Assembly (NCBI GenBank): GCA_037074705.1 | Contig: CM073595.1 | Span: forward strand, 50,525,639 to 50,589,638 | DNA from: Zhengitettix transpicula | Lineage: Eukaryota; Arthropoda; Insecta; Orthoptera; Tetrigidae | DNA length: 64,000 nucleotides | Direction: 5' to 3' | Program-made: the position numbers and the translations under genes | Part shown: piece by piece, positions 32,551 to 44,333 of the stretch | Position numbering within the stretch: the stretch's first letter is position 1 | Layout of the letters: every line of letters begins with the position of its first letter | Notes under the pieces: model-generated | Databases searched by the model: none | What the model saw: the letters and a program-made list of their open reading frames with translations, nothing else | Told to the model about the DNA's origin: nothing

Positions 32551-33350
32551 GATATTTTTCTGTGAATATGTTAAACGTTCGGGCAGACGTTAGGCAAAAG
32601 TAGAACGTTTCGAAGTAATGGTTAGATTTAAAAATCTAATTAAATAAATTTGTTATTACAATATATATAGTAAAATTAAATTAGAATAGTAATATTTATA
32701 TTTTCATTTCACACATACTTATAATCAATTTAAATAACAAAAAGCACTATAGTTGTAGACTTCTATAAAAATTGTGTTATTCTTTATGAGTTTCTCAGAA
32801 TAGAATTAAAATTTCAAGAACTTCAAGTACAAATATAACTTTACTATTTCATAATAATTATATTACTAATTTTCTATCCAGATTCCAGTGTACATTTCAC
32901 CTAAAAATGGGGCTACTTTGTTGGGTACCTAAACAACGTATTTTGATATTTTACGGTGAATATGTTAAACGTTCGGGCAGACGTTAGGCAAAAGTAGAAC
33001 GTTTCGAAGTAATGGTTAGATTTAAAAATCTAATTAAATAAATTTGTAAATATTTTTGATTATTACAATATATATAGTGAAAAATTAAATTAGAATAGTA
33101 ATATTTATATTTTCATTTCACACATACTTATAATCAATTTAAATAACAAAAAGCACTATAGTTGTAGACTTCTATAAAAATTGTGTTATTCTCAGAATAT
33201 ATAAATATATAAATTAAAATTTCAAGAACTTCAAGTACAAATATAACTGTACTATTTCATAATAATTATATTACTAATTTTCTATCCAGATTCCAGTGTA
33301 CATTTCACCTAAAAATGGGGCTACTTTGTTGGGTACCTAAACAACGTATT
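32551..33350 (+). repeat. Recent tandem duplication, period 394 bp
   Basis: Copies 32551-32944 and 32945-33350 are nearly identical over their whole length, including TTAAACGTTCGGGCAGACGT, AAAAGCACTATAGTTGTAGA and GGGCTACTTTGTTGGGTACC. Differences are mainly an added 13 bp in copy 2 near 33050 and a changed patch near 33190. Both start GATATTTT and end ACAACGTATT. No coding. The low divergence indicates a recent event, or an assembly artefact that must be excluded. Confidence 0.9.
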
Positions 33351-35291
33351 CTTAATCCTCAGAATGACGTTTTCTTTAACATAGCCTTAGGCTGGTTGTT
33401 TGAATTTTAACAGAAACAATGCATTTTTAATATTATATATGCACTTTAATTAACAAAAATTTAATTCAATCACTCTCCATCGAAGTCTGTTTACGTTTAT
33501 AACGTTATATATATTTATCAACGTTATTTCGAGAAGCGAAGTTTCGTGAGTAATGCTGGTCAGCGTCTATTGCCCGTGAGAAATTTGTGTGACGTGAAAG
33601 TCTTCGGGGATGATTAGAGAGTGTCAGGAACGCAATCGCTGCCTTAATTTAAGAATTTGTGGGTTTGGCCCCTTCATATCGAACGGCGCTTGTTAGGAAG
33701 GCGAGTCACGCCGTGCCATTCTGGAATAACATCCGCTCTTCCCGACAAACTAGATACATCATAATAAAGGACCCATCCGCACTTCATTTTACGTCTCCCT
33801 GCGAACAGCTTAATATCACCGCAATTAATCGTCGTATAAAAAAAGGACTTAATGGTAACATCATTGTTCGAGACTCGGTACCGACCCAGAGGGGGCACTT
33901 TTCAAGCTGCTCTTCATGTCGTGTCATTCGACGCAAATTGACCATCCTTAGGAGATCGATATACGAATAGAGTTAAAATACGGGTATGATTCATTCTGAG
34001 ATCAATTGGCATAATTATCTGATTATGTAAAAACCTGAGCGATACCAGAATTATCGACCGACTATGATCATTGTACTCCAAAAAAACGTTAGCATAATAT
34101 TCTCTATTAATTTCACTAAATTTTTGGAGAACCTGTATTTCAGTTGGTCCTGAGGGTAGTTCATTTTTAAACTAAATAAAGAAACGGTAACTCGAAGAAT
34201 GGTTTTGGAGTCCGTCTTCCGCAGAACTGAGATTGTTCCGCTGGAGCCAACGAGGCTGGAGGCTGCTCTGTATCATCCTCAGCACTGCAGGCCTCTTGGA
34301 TAAATTAACCAGCAGATGCTATTTTTTTCTTCGGCAAAGAAAAGATACGACGCTCTTGAAGAGGCACGACTACGTCTGTACAGCATCGTCCATAATTTGC
34401 GATGCAACAGACGGATGCTGTCTCCTAAAGTGTTGACTAAGACGATCCTCTGATACTCACATAAAGTTGAATAGTAATGTCAAATACTAGCGAGTTCCAT
34501 TGTCTGTTAGAAATTAGTAGAAAATCCAAATTATTTCTATTCCTTTTATTTCCATTAGTTCCATTTCGCGTGGAGAATATTCATATACATTCGAATATAT
34601 AACAATTCACAGGGTTCCAGATGTTAAAAATCCTTCTTATTTTCATATTCGTATTCTATTAAATCGTAACATAAAATAGATTACTTTCTATAGAAATGAT
34701 TTCTTTATGAATTTCCTGTAGTTTTAATCGGCCTGCACGTTCTTCTTTACTATCACCTTTACTACTTTTTTTTCATTTTTACAAGAAATTAACTTAAAAG
34801 TTACAAAAGCTCCCGAATCAATTTTTTATCCGAATAAGGTAACGACAATATTGTTTATTATTAGAAGAAACATATTTTATACAGTTGGTTTAAATTATTA
34901 ATTTTAATCCTCGAACTATTATTTCCATTTCATATGGAACACAGATAAAATTTCTTAATTTTTCTCACTGGTATGTTAATTTTATTATTAATATATTTTC
35001 TCATCTATAGCATACATTTTATTATTTATGGATTTTGCTCATTTATTAAAAATTTATCGTAATCTGCACTTTATCTTTCACGAGAAACCAAGCTTGCTTA
35101 AGATATAAATTATTTACTAGTTCCACCACTGATATATATGAGTCAGTATTTTTAGTTTTTCTATAAATCGCAAGGGTACTTAACGCTTTTCTTAGATGAA
35201 ACTAATTTTTTCACCGCAAATATTCCGCATTCTCTTGCAATATCTGCAAATCATTGGGCTGGTATTCGCTCAGATCCGTTTCGAGTCATCT

Positions 35292-35303
35292 CCCCCCCCC
35301 CCC
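35292..35303. repeat. Poly-C tract
   Basis: Twelve consecutive C. Confidence 0.9.
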
Positions 35304-36221
35304 TCCGAGTATTCAACTTGACAAAACTAATTTGTCCGCATCGGTGGAATTCCAAGATGTGTTTATTGCAAGCTGCTTACTTTCTTCGGAAGCCCGGGTC
35401 ACGCATGTCTTAGATTGCTTTAATTGCCCTGACCTGCATAAGTCAAATGCTGAGCTCATCTAGACGGGTAATTGCTTTATATTTAACAATTTAACAGACA
35501 TCGCGTGCTGCCGATTCATCCGCAGGAATTTACGCTCATGACTTTCTGTGGGTGGCTTATTTACTTCTTCGACTGTCTGCATCTTTCAGCTCCACAACCA
35601 CGTCTACATAATTCGTGAAATAGCGACCGCTTGTCCTAATAAATTCATGAAATTTATTCCCGTATCAAATTATAAATGGAATAAAATGACTATGTACAAA
35701 TGGAGGTACTCTGCTTTTTCACAAACCTAACGTGGGAATAAAATTAAATTTCGTTGCTGTTAAACAGTAATTAAAAATATTCTTGGTCTCAAATTGCGAT
35801 AGTTTAATAAAGGAATGGAACAATTTACATTTCAAACATTTGGGAATCTTCTGAAACCTGTAATCGTCAAGAGACTGAGTAATATCGTGAAGCAATGTAG
35901 GTGAAATTTTTTTTCGAATTAATTCCCATTTTTATTTCTCGTCGTCTCATTTATATGTTCATAATTAATTTTTACATATTATTTACTGCACATTTTTGTC
36001 AGAATTTTGCTTTCTTAAAATTAGTAAAAAATTGCACTATTAATTGCCACCAAACTTCGCTTCTATTAGAGTAATAACTATTCATTACCTTAATATCACT
36101 TTAGAATTATAATCTACTAATGACGTAAATCATTTTCTGATAAGTGATGGTACAGAATTTCTATTTGCCTGTACGGAATTGACTGCGGATTTCCTTTACA
36201 CATACAGGAGTACATATAACT

Positions 36222-36250
36222 CACTATTTCGCTGCCTTAGTGAAATAGTG
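36222..36250. other. Perfect 9-bp hairpin
   Basis: CACTATTTC, an 11-base loop, GAAATAGTG. It is followed by a 9-base A run but nothing suggests a eukaryotic terminator; reported as structure only. Confidence 0.5.
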
Positions 36251-36955
36251 TCACCACGGTAAAAAAAAAATATAATCAGACGTGGTAAGAAATATAATTC
36301 GCATTATAAAATATTTTTGGTATTTAAAATTCATTTTAACTTGAGTGGCCATTATTAGGTCTATTTTTTAATCTAATTTTTCTGAAAAATAGTTATTATG
36401 AAATTTTCCGTTCCGATTTCAGTCGTTTATAATCATGTTATAAGAGGAAATACGATACCGGCTCAACAGGCTCATGTCAGATTTGCTCCGGTTTTCCAGT
36501 AAACTCATGAATGAGCTAATGAGTGTGGACGGCGCGTGGGCGAATAAACGTCGAGATTTCAATAAATAGCAGTAGCTTAGTTGCTATAATGAAACTTTTC
36601 CGGAAATAACAGTCATCGTTTTAAGCTTCAAGTTTCAAGTGACTTGTGTCACGAAATAAAGAAAGAAGTTAACCACGATAACTTTATTTTATTTAGTATA
36701 TTACAGGTAGTCTCATAATCATAACTTTAAAACTGGAACGTAAACATATGAATTAGGGTACAACGCAGCGGAATCCCCTTACTCGTACAGATTTTTTTTT
36801 GTAACTGACATTTCCTCTGTGAGTAACGAAAAAATGACTCAATATATTTCAATATTTAGTTCAATGAAAATAATGTGTACAGCACAGCACTTTTGTATTG
36901 GACATATTAAATTCACTATGTGAAAATTTCTTTATTAACATTTTTCAAGAAACTA

Positions 36956-37062
36956 TTAACTGATTAGGATAGAAAAATATCGAAAGCACCGGGAATCAAA
37001 CCTAGGATCATCCTGGATTCGATTCTCGCTCCTGCGGAAATTTGTTTCCCCTAATCAGTTAA
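36956..37062. repeat. 107-bp palindrome with opposed tRNA B-box-like halves
   Basis: Outer arms TTAACTGATTAGG (36956-36968) and CCTAATCAGTTAA (37050-37062) are a perfect 13-bp inverted repeat. The central arms around 37009 (GGGAATCAAACCTAGGAT against ATCCTGGATTCGATTCTC) match at 14 of 18. On the minus strand TAGGTTTGATTCCCGG is a B-box/T-arm-like sequence, and on the plus strand GGATTCGATTCTCG is its mirror. The same TTGATTCCCGG-type block, followed by TCGANATTTTT, appears at 51001-51080. TTAA lies at both outer edges. Confidence 0.6.
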
Positions 37063-40000
37063 TTACCATTCATATCCTTTAAAGCTGAGATTAATTGAAA
37101 GCTCTTCCCATATTCTTGGATGAAATATTTCCCAAAATTATTTTGATGTTTCCGAAACCGTGATACATAAATTACAACCGTATCAATGCTGTTGTCATCA
37201 AGCTTAGTTTTCAGTTAGGTTGGTTCCTTAATTAGACCCGACACATTAACAACACAAAAATCTGTGCGAAATGCTTGAAGGCTCCCAAATTCATTCGATG
37301 TTTAAATAATAAATGTTTAATAGCGCTTCTACGTTAAAGCTTTTAGGCTCATAATTAAATCCTGTCATTCATATGAGCTTTACGAGTTGAGGCTTGACGA
37401 CGTACAAATGTCGGGAGTAAAAAAAAATTCCTCTTGGGATTCGTCTTTACATGTACCAGACTTTCTTCCTCGGGGAATCTGTGCTTTCAATTCTTTAATG
37501 TTTGTGTTAACCGAGGCGTGTTCTTTTACTTTTCTTTATTTCAACCGTCTACACCGCTTGCTCATTCAAGTTTATTATTATAAATTGCGAAATAACAAAT
37601 TCAGTGTGTTATATATTACATTCAGTAATTAATGAGAAAAACAAAGAAACATCAGACCAATATGACAACGGACGTAACTGACTTTGAAAGCGCGTTTCAC
37701 GAAGTTAATATTCAGTATAATCGGAACACAGTAGATTCATTGAAAAGATCTTCAATATATGTGAATTTATTATATACAAGGAAGAACAGAAGTAGTAAAA
37801 CTGTATTATAATTTACAGAAGCTCAAGATGTACTTCATAGAACCTTTTCAAGTTAAAAATAAATTAAATTGAAAGATGAATACCAAAGAACAAAAATATA
37901 ATGGCAAGAAATACACCACTTTTGATTTCCTGATGACGTTGTCTTCTCTGTTCATGAAATGAAGAAACTAAACACGGCCCAGTAAACTGAACCAGACGGA
38001 TAAATTCGTAGGAAGCGATTAGCGTGACTTCCTATTACGGTAGGAATATCATTATTAAATATTAACTTTGAGTGGGGCGAGGCCTCGTGCAAGTGGAGGG
38101 AGACGGTCCGTAAGGTTTCATGCGTTGGCTGTATTATGGGAAAGACAAGGAGCAGTTGCTGGATGCGAAAAGTAGGGATAAGAATTATTGTACAGGATAC
38201 AGATAGTGGCAACTCAAGGACGGAGCTGTCGAGTTGTCAATCCTCAGAAAGGCTTCGACCAGTCTCGTGGAAAGCGGATCGGGTTTCTCAGCCGCCACGC
38301 CCAACCCAAACAAATTCTCTCGTCGGAAAATTCTTCTCGCCTCAATTTTTTTTTGTTCCAGCTGCCGCAATTTTTTCTTTGAGCACAGAACTAACAGAAT
38401 ATCTTAGTCCGGGTCAAAGTTTTATTTTCCCTGTTCTTAACTAACATCTTAAACTACTGGTAACGAATTTATTCAATAATTTTTTCACGATAACATTAGT
38501 TCCATTCATCCCAGGATGGAAGAGAAAATGGGCTTCAGATCTGAAAATACGTCGCAAAATGAAAAACAGGGCCTTAAATAATTTGTGCGAGAAGAAGAAG
38601 CTGTGACTGAATGCCTTGTAATCTGATGATCAGCGCCGTTCTTTTCAGTTGGGAACGTTTCTCTTCTCCCTCTTCTAAATTTATATCAGGCCTCTATGTG
38701 TACCGTCACCTACATCAATCCTCAAACAATATTTAATTGTCAATCTAACATTTGTCCACTTCTTCCATAATTACCTTTCGTGCGTCTCAATTCTTTGGAA
38801 AACCTGGGAATAGGAAACACAACTTCCTTTCTTAAAATAACGAGATTGTGGTTTTTGATTATTATATGTAATCACAAAACGAACGATTGTTATTTATTGT
38901 AGGAAATAATCAGGCTTATTAAATATAATATTATATTTAGGCCCAAATTTTCTAAGAAGAATTCCGAGATTATTATCTGGGTTGTTAGCCAATTTAATTT
39001 TGCTGAGACACATAATATTAACTTGAGCTAACCTACAACTAAAATATGATATATTGATCTGCAATTAATATAATTATTTATATAAAATTTTATAATTGAA
39101 ATACTGTACTTTCATCGAATTTATTTATTTAAAATACCTACATTTATTTATTGTAATATCTGCAACTGAGAAAACTGCCCATTTGTAAATTAAATACACA
39201 CATGCAGATATATGAATAATAGTACTCTACAAAAGTGATGTAACGCCTTTGTGGAACCCACGAATAAATAATTGAATAAATGCATAAATACGAACAATGT
39301 ATTTGGAATAGTTTATATTTGAACAACTTACAAATATTCTTCATACATATTTTGATATTTTACATAGTAAAAGCTAATTGGATGATAAAAACGATTGGGC
39401 AGCAGATTGTAACAATCTTGTGAACTCCTGTAACCAATCATAAAAATCATAAAAAAGAACATTAGCAAAGAATAGTGGACAAGCAACTATTGCAACAAAC
39501 ACTGAATCCAGAAAAATTATGTAAAGACTTCATAAGATTGCCAAATATCAATGCGCACGTTCCAAACCAATGTTACTTCAGTCATAAAAAATTGTGCTAT
39601 CACATGCAGATTTTGTTATATATGTTAATTAATATAGTTTATATTAATGTTTGGTTGTCAGCAGAGAATGAAAAACTTTGGTAACGTGCGCCTGGTTTGA
39701 GTTACCTTATTTTACATTGTACTGTATGGTGTCAGTTATTTTTCTGCTAAATTTTGCAGCTGATGGTTTTGCAAGCACAAAGTCCACAGATAAATCCCAG
39801 GATAAGCCATGAGTCGAATCAGGAGAAATACTTTATCCTCCCATCCCCCGGAGCTTCTCAGAACAGTTAAAACGAGACGAGATAGATTTGCTTTTGAAAA
39901 AAAAATACCGACCGGTTAAAATACACCCAGAAGGGGAATTCGCGAATAATAAATTCGCTGATAAGTTGAAACTCAAGCTCTTTTACATTGTTTCAGATTT

Positions 40001-42058
40001 GTTCCCCGTCAAACGATGCCTTCTATAATCAAATTTCCGAGAACCTATTTATTTAAATCTCCACATTCAGAATTAAATGTACAACATTTTATAAATAAAT
40101 AAGTTATAGAATATTATTTTCAATCGCTATGTTCGAACATGATTAGATTCAGTAAAAATACATCTCACATTAATGAAAATTTATTAACAGTAAATAATTA
40201 CAGATAAAATTATAAGTAACGTTTACTGATAAATTGGACCTGAAATAGCATTTTTATAATTTTTCTTCCTTTAGTTGATTTTAGCATAGTAATGTTTAAG
40301 GGCTAAAATATTATGTGAGTTACCAAGAATACTTTTTAATTTTTATTTTGATTAGAAACTCAGATGCTCAATTCGTATTTTACTTGAAGAATTTAAAATT
40401 CTTAATAAGACTGATATTGTTGTATTATCAGGTGTTTAATACATAATACCATATAATGCGTAATTTACACTTTCTTCAATAGCTTACAATTTATGAATGA
40501 AGAAGGATGTTTCGTTAAATGTTTAAAGGCTTAAACGGAAAAGGGGGTCGATATAAAGTTTGATAGAAGATAATATTTAAAATACTGGCTCATTTAATAT
40601 AAATATTATGACTAGGGTATATTATTAATCAAACTAGATTGACAACGATGAATATTAAAAGTAGAGCAGTTGATCTCTTGAGAACATTCTTATTGAAATG
40701 AAAAGTATTCGTTTCTGAAATTTAATTTTTACTGCATTTTTTTTTTTAAAAAAATTACTATTAGAAGTACACTTTAACATAGTTAGACTTATTTAATTGA
40801 AATTGAAAACTACAGAAAAGAAAATGGGTAAAATATAGAAAATTAAAAGGCACTATAATTACGACGTAAAAAAATCGTTTAGCCACCATATTTTAGTAAA
40901 TTTAATTTCTATGAACAAACATACGTTGGTAAATATTACAGAGGTGTTTGGGGTAAAAAACCTTATTTTAGTGGCGTTGTTGAGGCGTGGAATTTGTAAT
41001 ATTGTAACGAAAGGAGCTCAATAAATTTTCATGTTTCATTTATTTCATTACAACTCACAATGCTGTAAAAGTTTGAAAATATTTGGACTTGATCAATTTT
41101 CTTATTAATTTTATATCGTGACCTGGAGTTTGAAAAAGAGTAAATTAGTCAAAGTTGGGGTGACAGTTCGAAACAAGTCATTCAGCCAATAATTTGCACT
41201 TTCACTTTATCTTTGTCTACTTTGCTTTTCTCCACAACGCCCAAAAAACGTTTAATGGATATCTGTATATGAATTATAGTTTTAAAGATTGTAGAGTTAT
41301 GTCGGGTACGTATAAAATGACAACATCACCTTATTTTCAATATGGAAATTATTTCCAGTGAAGAATGAGGAATTATAAAGGTTAAGAAAATGATGGTCAG
41401 TAAAAAAATAATAATAACAATTGACTCAGTGATAGCAGACAGTCATAAATGGTATTGGACGAAATGGTCAAATCAGATAATTATAGTCGTGGGATGTATT
41501 AAGAAGATGTTTACATACGAGAAACAATCAGTCTAACTCAAGAATTCATCGTACAAACAATATTTTATTAATTTATCGTTTATAATTGTCAGCTCGATTA
41601 TTCGTTGATAATAATTTCTGGTCTTCCCAGTGTCTTAATTCGTGTGAATTAAAGATTCATTGTCTTAATCGTTGTGAAGAAGGGATTCCTTACGGCGCTG
41701 AGTTTGGTGCTGTTGAGCGCCAGCTTTCCAAATTCGGACTGACGGAATTCCGCGCATTGCAGGAAGAATCGTTGTTGGGCGTCGTTCTCTTAGCTTTCAT
41801 AGCCTGACAGGTGTCCACGGCTCGCCGCTGGCGGACATTATGGTCACAACATGGCCTGCAGACCTGTCAATACACCTAATTATGCCTGGTGTTGGCCCAG
41901 TGTGCCGTAGGCGTGTACGGGGATTGCATATTCTCCGACGAACATGTACACTGACGTCATTCTGATACTAACTCTCAAAACCAGTTGTGAGTTCCTGTGC
42001 CCAGTATTTTCTGATAATCGTATTACACGACGATCAACTTCATAACTTGAGGAATTAA
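37063..42058. other. Gene-free AT-rich stretch
   Basis: About 5 kb without supported features. 38080-38350 is richer in GC and has several overlapping 60-100 codon frames on both strands, none convincing. 38830-39370 and 40020-41000 are extremely AT-rich. Confidence 0.4.
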
Positions 42059-42090
42059 CGCGACGTTTCAACAAAATTAAGTCCAGGGAG
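42059..42090 (-). ncRNA. Decayed hammerhead-like fragment
   Basis: On the minus strand: CCCTGGA, a weak stem, then GAAAC, GTC, GCGTTAATT. The GAAACGTCGCGTTAATT part is the same as the start of X copy 2, but similarity ends soon after and CTGANGA is damaged. Confidence 0.25.
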
Positions 42091-42802
42091 AATATGACAA
42101 GTTTTCCTTTTCATGATTTGGATATGAATCTGGTGGATTCTCATATGAAACGGTCAACTACAACGATTTGGTGAATCTCTTTCCGTTGTATTATTGCGTT
42201 TCCTCACAAGCCTTTGCGTTGCTGATTCCAACAATCCATTCAAATCTGCAGTCATTCACATGCATCACCGCACATTACCCACGAACGCTTTTGCTATCAT
42301 TATGTCGCAGAGTACAGGAATAATTAACTTATGATCCCGTGAAGCGGCGTCGGCTATAAGATAATGATTGGAATTATTAGTGATTTGGATCCGTTTTGAA
42401 GGCCTTCACCACATTACTCGGCTCACATCCGCACACTAACGAATCACTTCATGATGCAATTGCAGACACAAGAAACGTTCGATTCTGTAAATTGTCAATG
42501 TTGAGGGCGAGACAAAAATCATGTAAATTAAATGTGAAAATTATTTTAAAATAATTAATTTGGTCTGGCGACAGTTTAAATCGTTTGAAAGACACACTAG
42601 AAGATTTCGTTGCCATATCCTTCCGTGTACAGTCTTTGATAATCTCCATTTAAGACTGCGGTTTCCCATCGCGGAGGTGGAATTTAACTTGTCTGGTCAC
42701 AAGGACGGTCCAACCATCCCGGAATATTTTTCCCGTGGGAAGAGTGCCTCGGACTGCAAGTGTATATACAAAAAATTATTGGCCAGAAAGAGCAAATATT
42801 GG

Positions 42803-42804
<2 letters not shown>
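42091..42804. other. Gene-free stretch
   Basis: No gene supported. Overlapping 65-97 codon frames near its right end run into the microsatellite and encode only Ile-Tyr repeats there. Confidence 0.4.

Positions 42805-42848
<44 letters not shown>
42805..42848. repeat. (AT)22 microsatellite
   Basis: The longest dinucleotide tract in the window, 44 bp and uninterrupted. Confidence 0.95.
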
Positions 42849-42851
<3 letters not shown>

Positions 42852-43665
42852 AATAATTTATATATTTAGCTTGCATCTTTTGACAATAATTCATTATATG
42901 AATTATGTGGCGTTTTTAAATGAAAAGAACTATTACGTGAAAACTATTAAACAAGATTTATTAACAATTTTAAAACAAGTATTCAAATCACAAAGTTTTT
43001 GGGATCTCAGGGTCTTGAACTGGGTTTGATAATGGCAGAATTTATATAATCAAAATCACAAAAATTACATTTGCTTTATATGGGAATCAATGCATCTGAA
43101 CATAGACGAAATTTGTTGCTGAAGAAATAACACCAAAGATTGAATTTAAACCATTTCAATTTTTATCAAGAAATAAAGAATGATCTGAATAATTAAAGAT
43201 CTCATTTTATCGATAATTAAAGAACGATCTGACGTTTATCATTTAAACGTGGTTTACAATGATTTTAAAGTTTTCTTTCTACTTACGGCAGCCCAGGTCT
43301 CATTTTAACTTTTCGTGCAGAATTTTGGGGATATCACTGATTCTAAGCACTCACAGACTCTAAATGTTCACAGACTCTAATTAGCGTAGTTTGTTAGTTG
43401 GTTTAAAATAACTTTGTCGATTCTCGATGATTTACTGCAACCTGGATTTGTAGATCTCGTGGATTTTTGTTGAAAATGCACCTCATTGGTTTTGTCTGTT
43501 GACTGAAGACTAGTTCAGTTTATGCATTTTTGATATAACAGCGTACTGATTACTGGAACACTTTCTCGTTCTTTAAATTAGACCTTTCAGTCTTCACTGC
43601 TGACTGACAAAGATTGTTCAAGTTTTCGTGAACTAGAATTTTAATCTGTACATCTCGCCGTTTAC
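42849..43665. other. AT-rich stretch, no feature
   Basis: No supported feature. Short direct repetition of CACAGACTCTAA near 43350-43380. Confidence 0.4.
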
Positions 43666-43773
43666 TGCCCAACTGTTCGTTCTTTTACTCTGTTCTACTT
43701 GCTGTCCGCTGCCCAACTGTTCGTTCGTTTACTGTGTTCTACTTGCTGTCCGCTGCCCAACTGTTCGTTCGTC
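43666..43773 (+). repeat. 44-bp minisatellite, about 2.5 copies
   Basis: Units start at 43666, 43710 and 43754 with TGCCCAACTGTTCGTTC; the first two continue with TTTACTSTGTTCTACTTGC and TGTCCGC. Only one or two differences separate the units. Confidence 0.9.
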
Positions 43774-43927
43774 TCGTAAATTTTGAGCGCGTAAAACCTT
43801 CTCGACCGATCAACAATACTTTCCTTGCATTGCCGGTTTGTTGCGGCGTCCGCTATATCCACCAATAATGAGTCCTCTACTATTCAACTTTTCAATTAGA
43901 ACAATGCCTTAATTACCAATTACTACA

Positions 43928-43942
43928 ATATATATATATATA
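43928..43942. repeat. (TA)n microsatellite
   Basis: Fifteen bases of pure TA at the left edge of the GC-rich module. Confidence 0.85.
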
Positions 43943-44286
43943 GAGGGCTACCGTTGGGGGGATGCCTTCTCCTATCTCTGTTTTTTTTAACTTAAGTTCC
44001 CTACAAGTTCAGGCACTGTTTTCAGAGGTGTATGTTCCGGCGTCACATACCCTTGGGGCGTACGGTGAGGGTTGTCCACTGCTCCCATTGGAACAGTCGG
44101 CCAGCAGCCTCCTAAACTAGTCGAGGCACGGAGTAGGGGAATACTTTGTACCCTCACGGCAAACTCCGTTCTCCTGCCTTCCAGACAATGGCGTGGGACA
44201 AGTACCCAAGTGCCCCGACGTACCTGATGCAGGTTTGTCCTGCATCACTTTTTAGGCGAATGCCCCGGCGGGTAGGATCCTTAAAC
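43943..44286. other. GC-rich module between two TA tracts
   Basis: A 344-bp block, much richer in GC than its surroundings, framed on both sides by (TA)n. It contains a perfect hairpin TGATGCAGG-TTTGT-CCTGCATCA (44225-44247) and other compact C/G-rich motifs such as TACCCTTGGGGCGTACGGTG. It has no long frame (a 72-codon frame ends in the microsatellite). It looks like an inserted repeat unit, perhaps a structured RNA-derived one, but I do not recognise the family and see only one copy. Confidence 0.4.

Positions 44287-44332
<46 letters not shown>
44287..44332. repeat. (TA)10(GT)13 compound microsatellite
   Basis: Pure TA from 44287 to 44307 followed by pure GT to 44332. Confidence 0.95.

Positions 44333-44333
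<1 letters not shown>

Larger units (their letters stand above)
33351..36955. other. Gene-free stretch
   Basis: About 3.6 kb without a supported gene. The 103-codon frame at 33659-33970 lies in GC-richer DNA but shows no family features and overlaps an equally long antisense frame. Contains a poly-C tract and a small hairpin listed separately. Confidence 0.4.

Noticed and set aside
32595..32625. AACGTTTCGAAG as a hammerhead remnant
   Set aside because: Contains GTTTC by chance, with no adjacent stem or CTGANGA box on either strand.
36222..36250. Transcription terminator
   Set aside because: Hairpin followed by A, not T, on the plus strand, in eukaryotic DNA; reported only as a hairpin.
42697..43029. 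Frames encoding Ile-Tyr repeats
   Set aside because: They are translations of the (AT)22 microsatellite.
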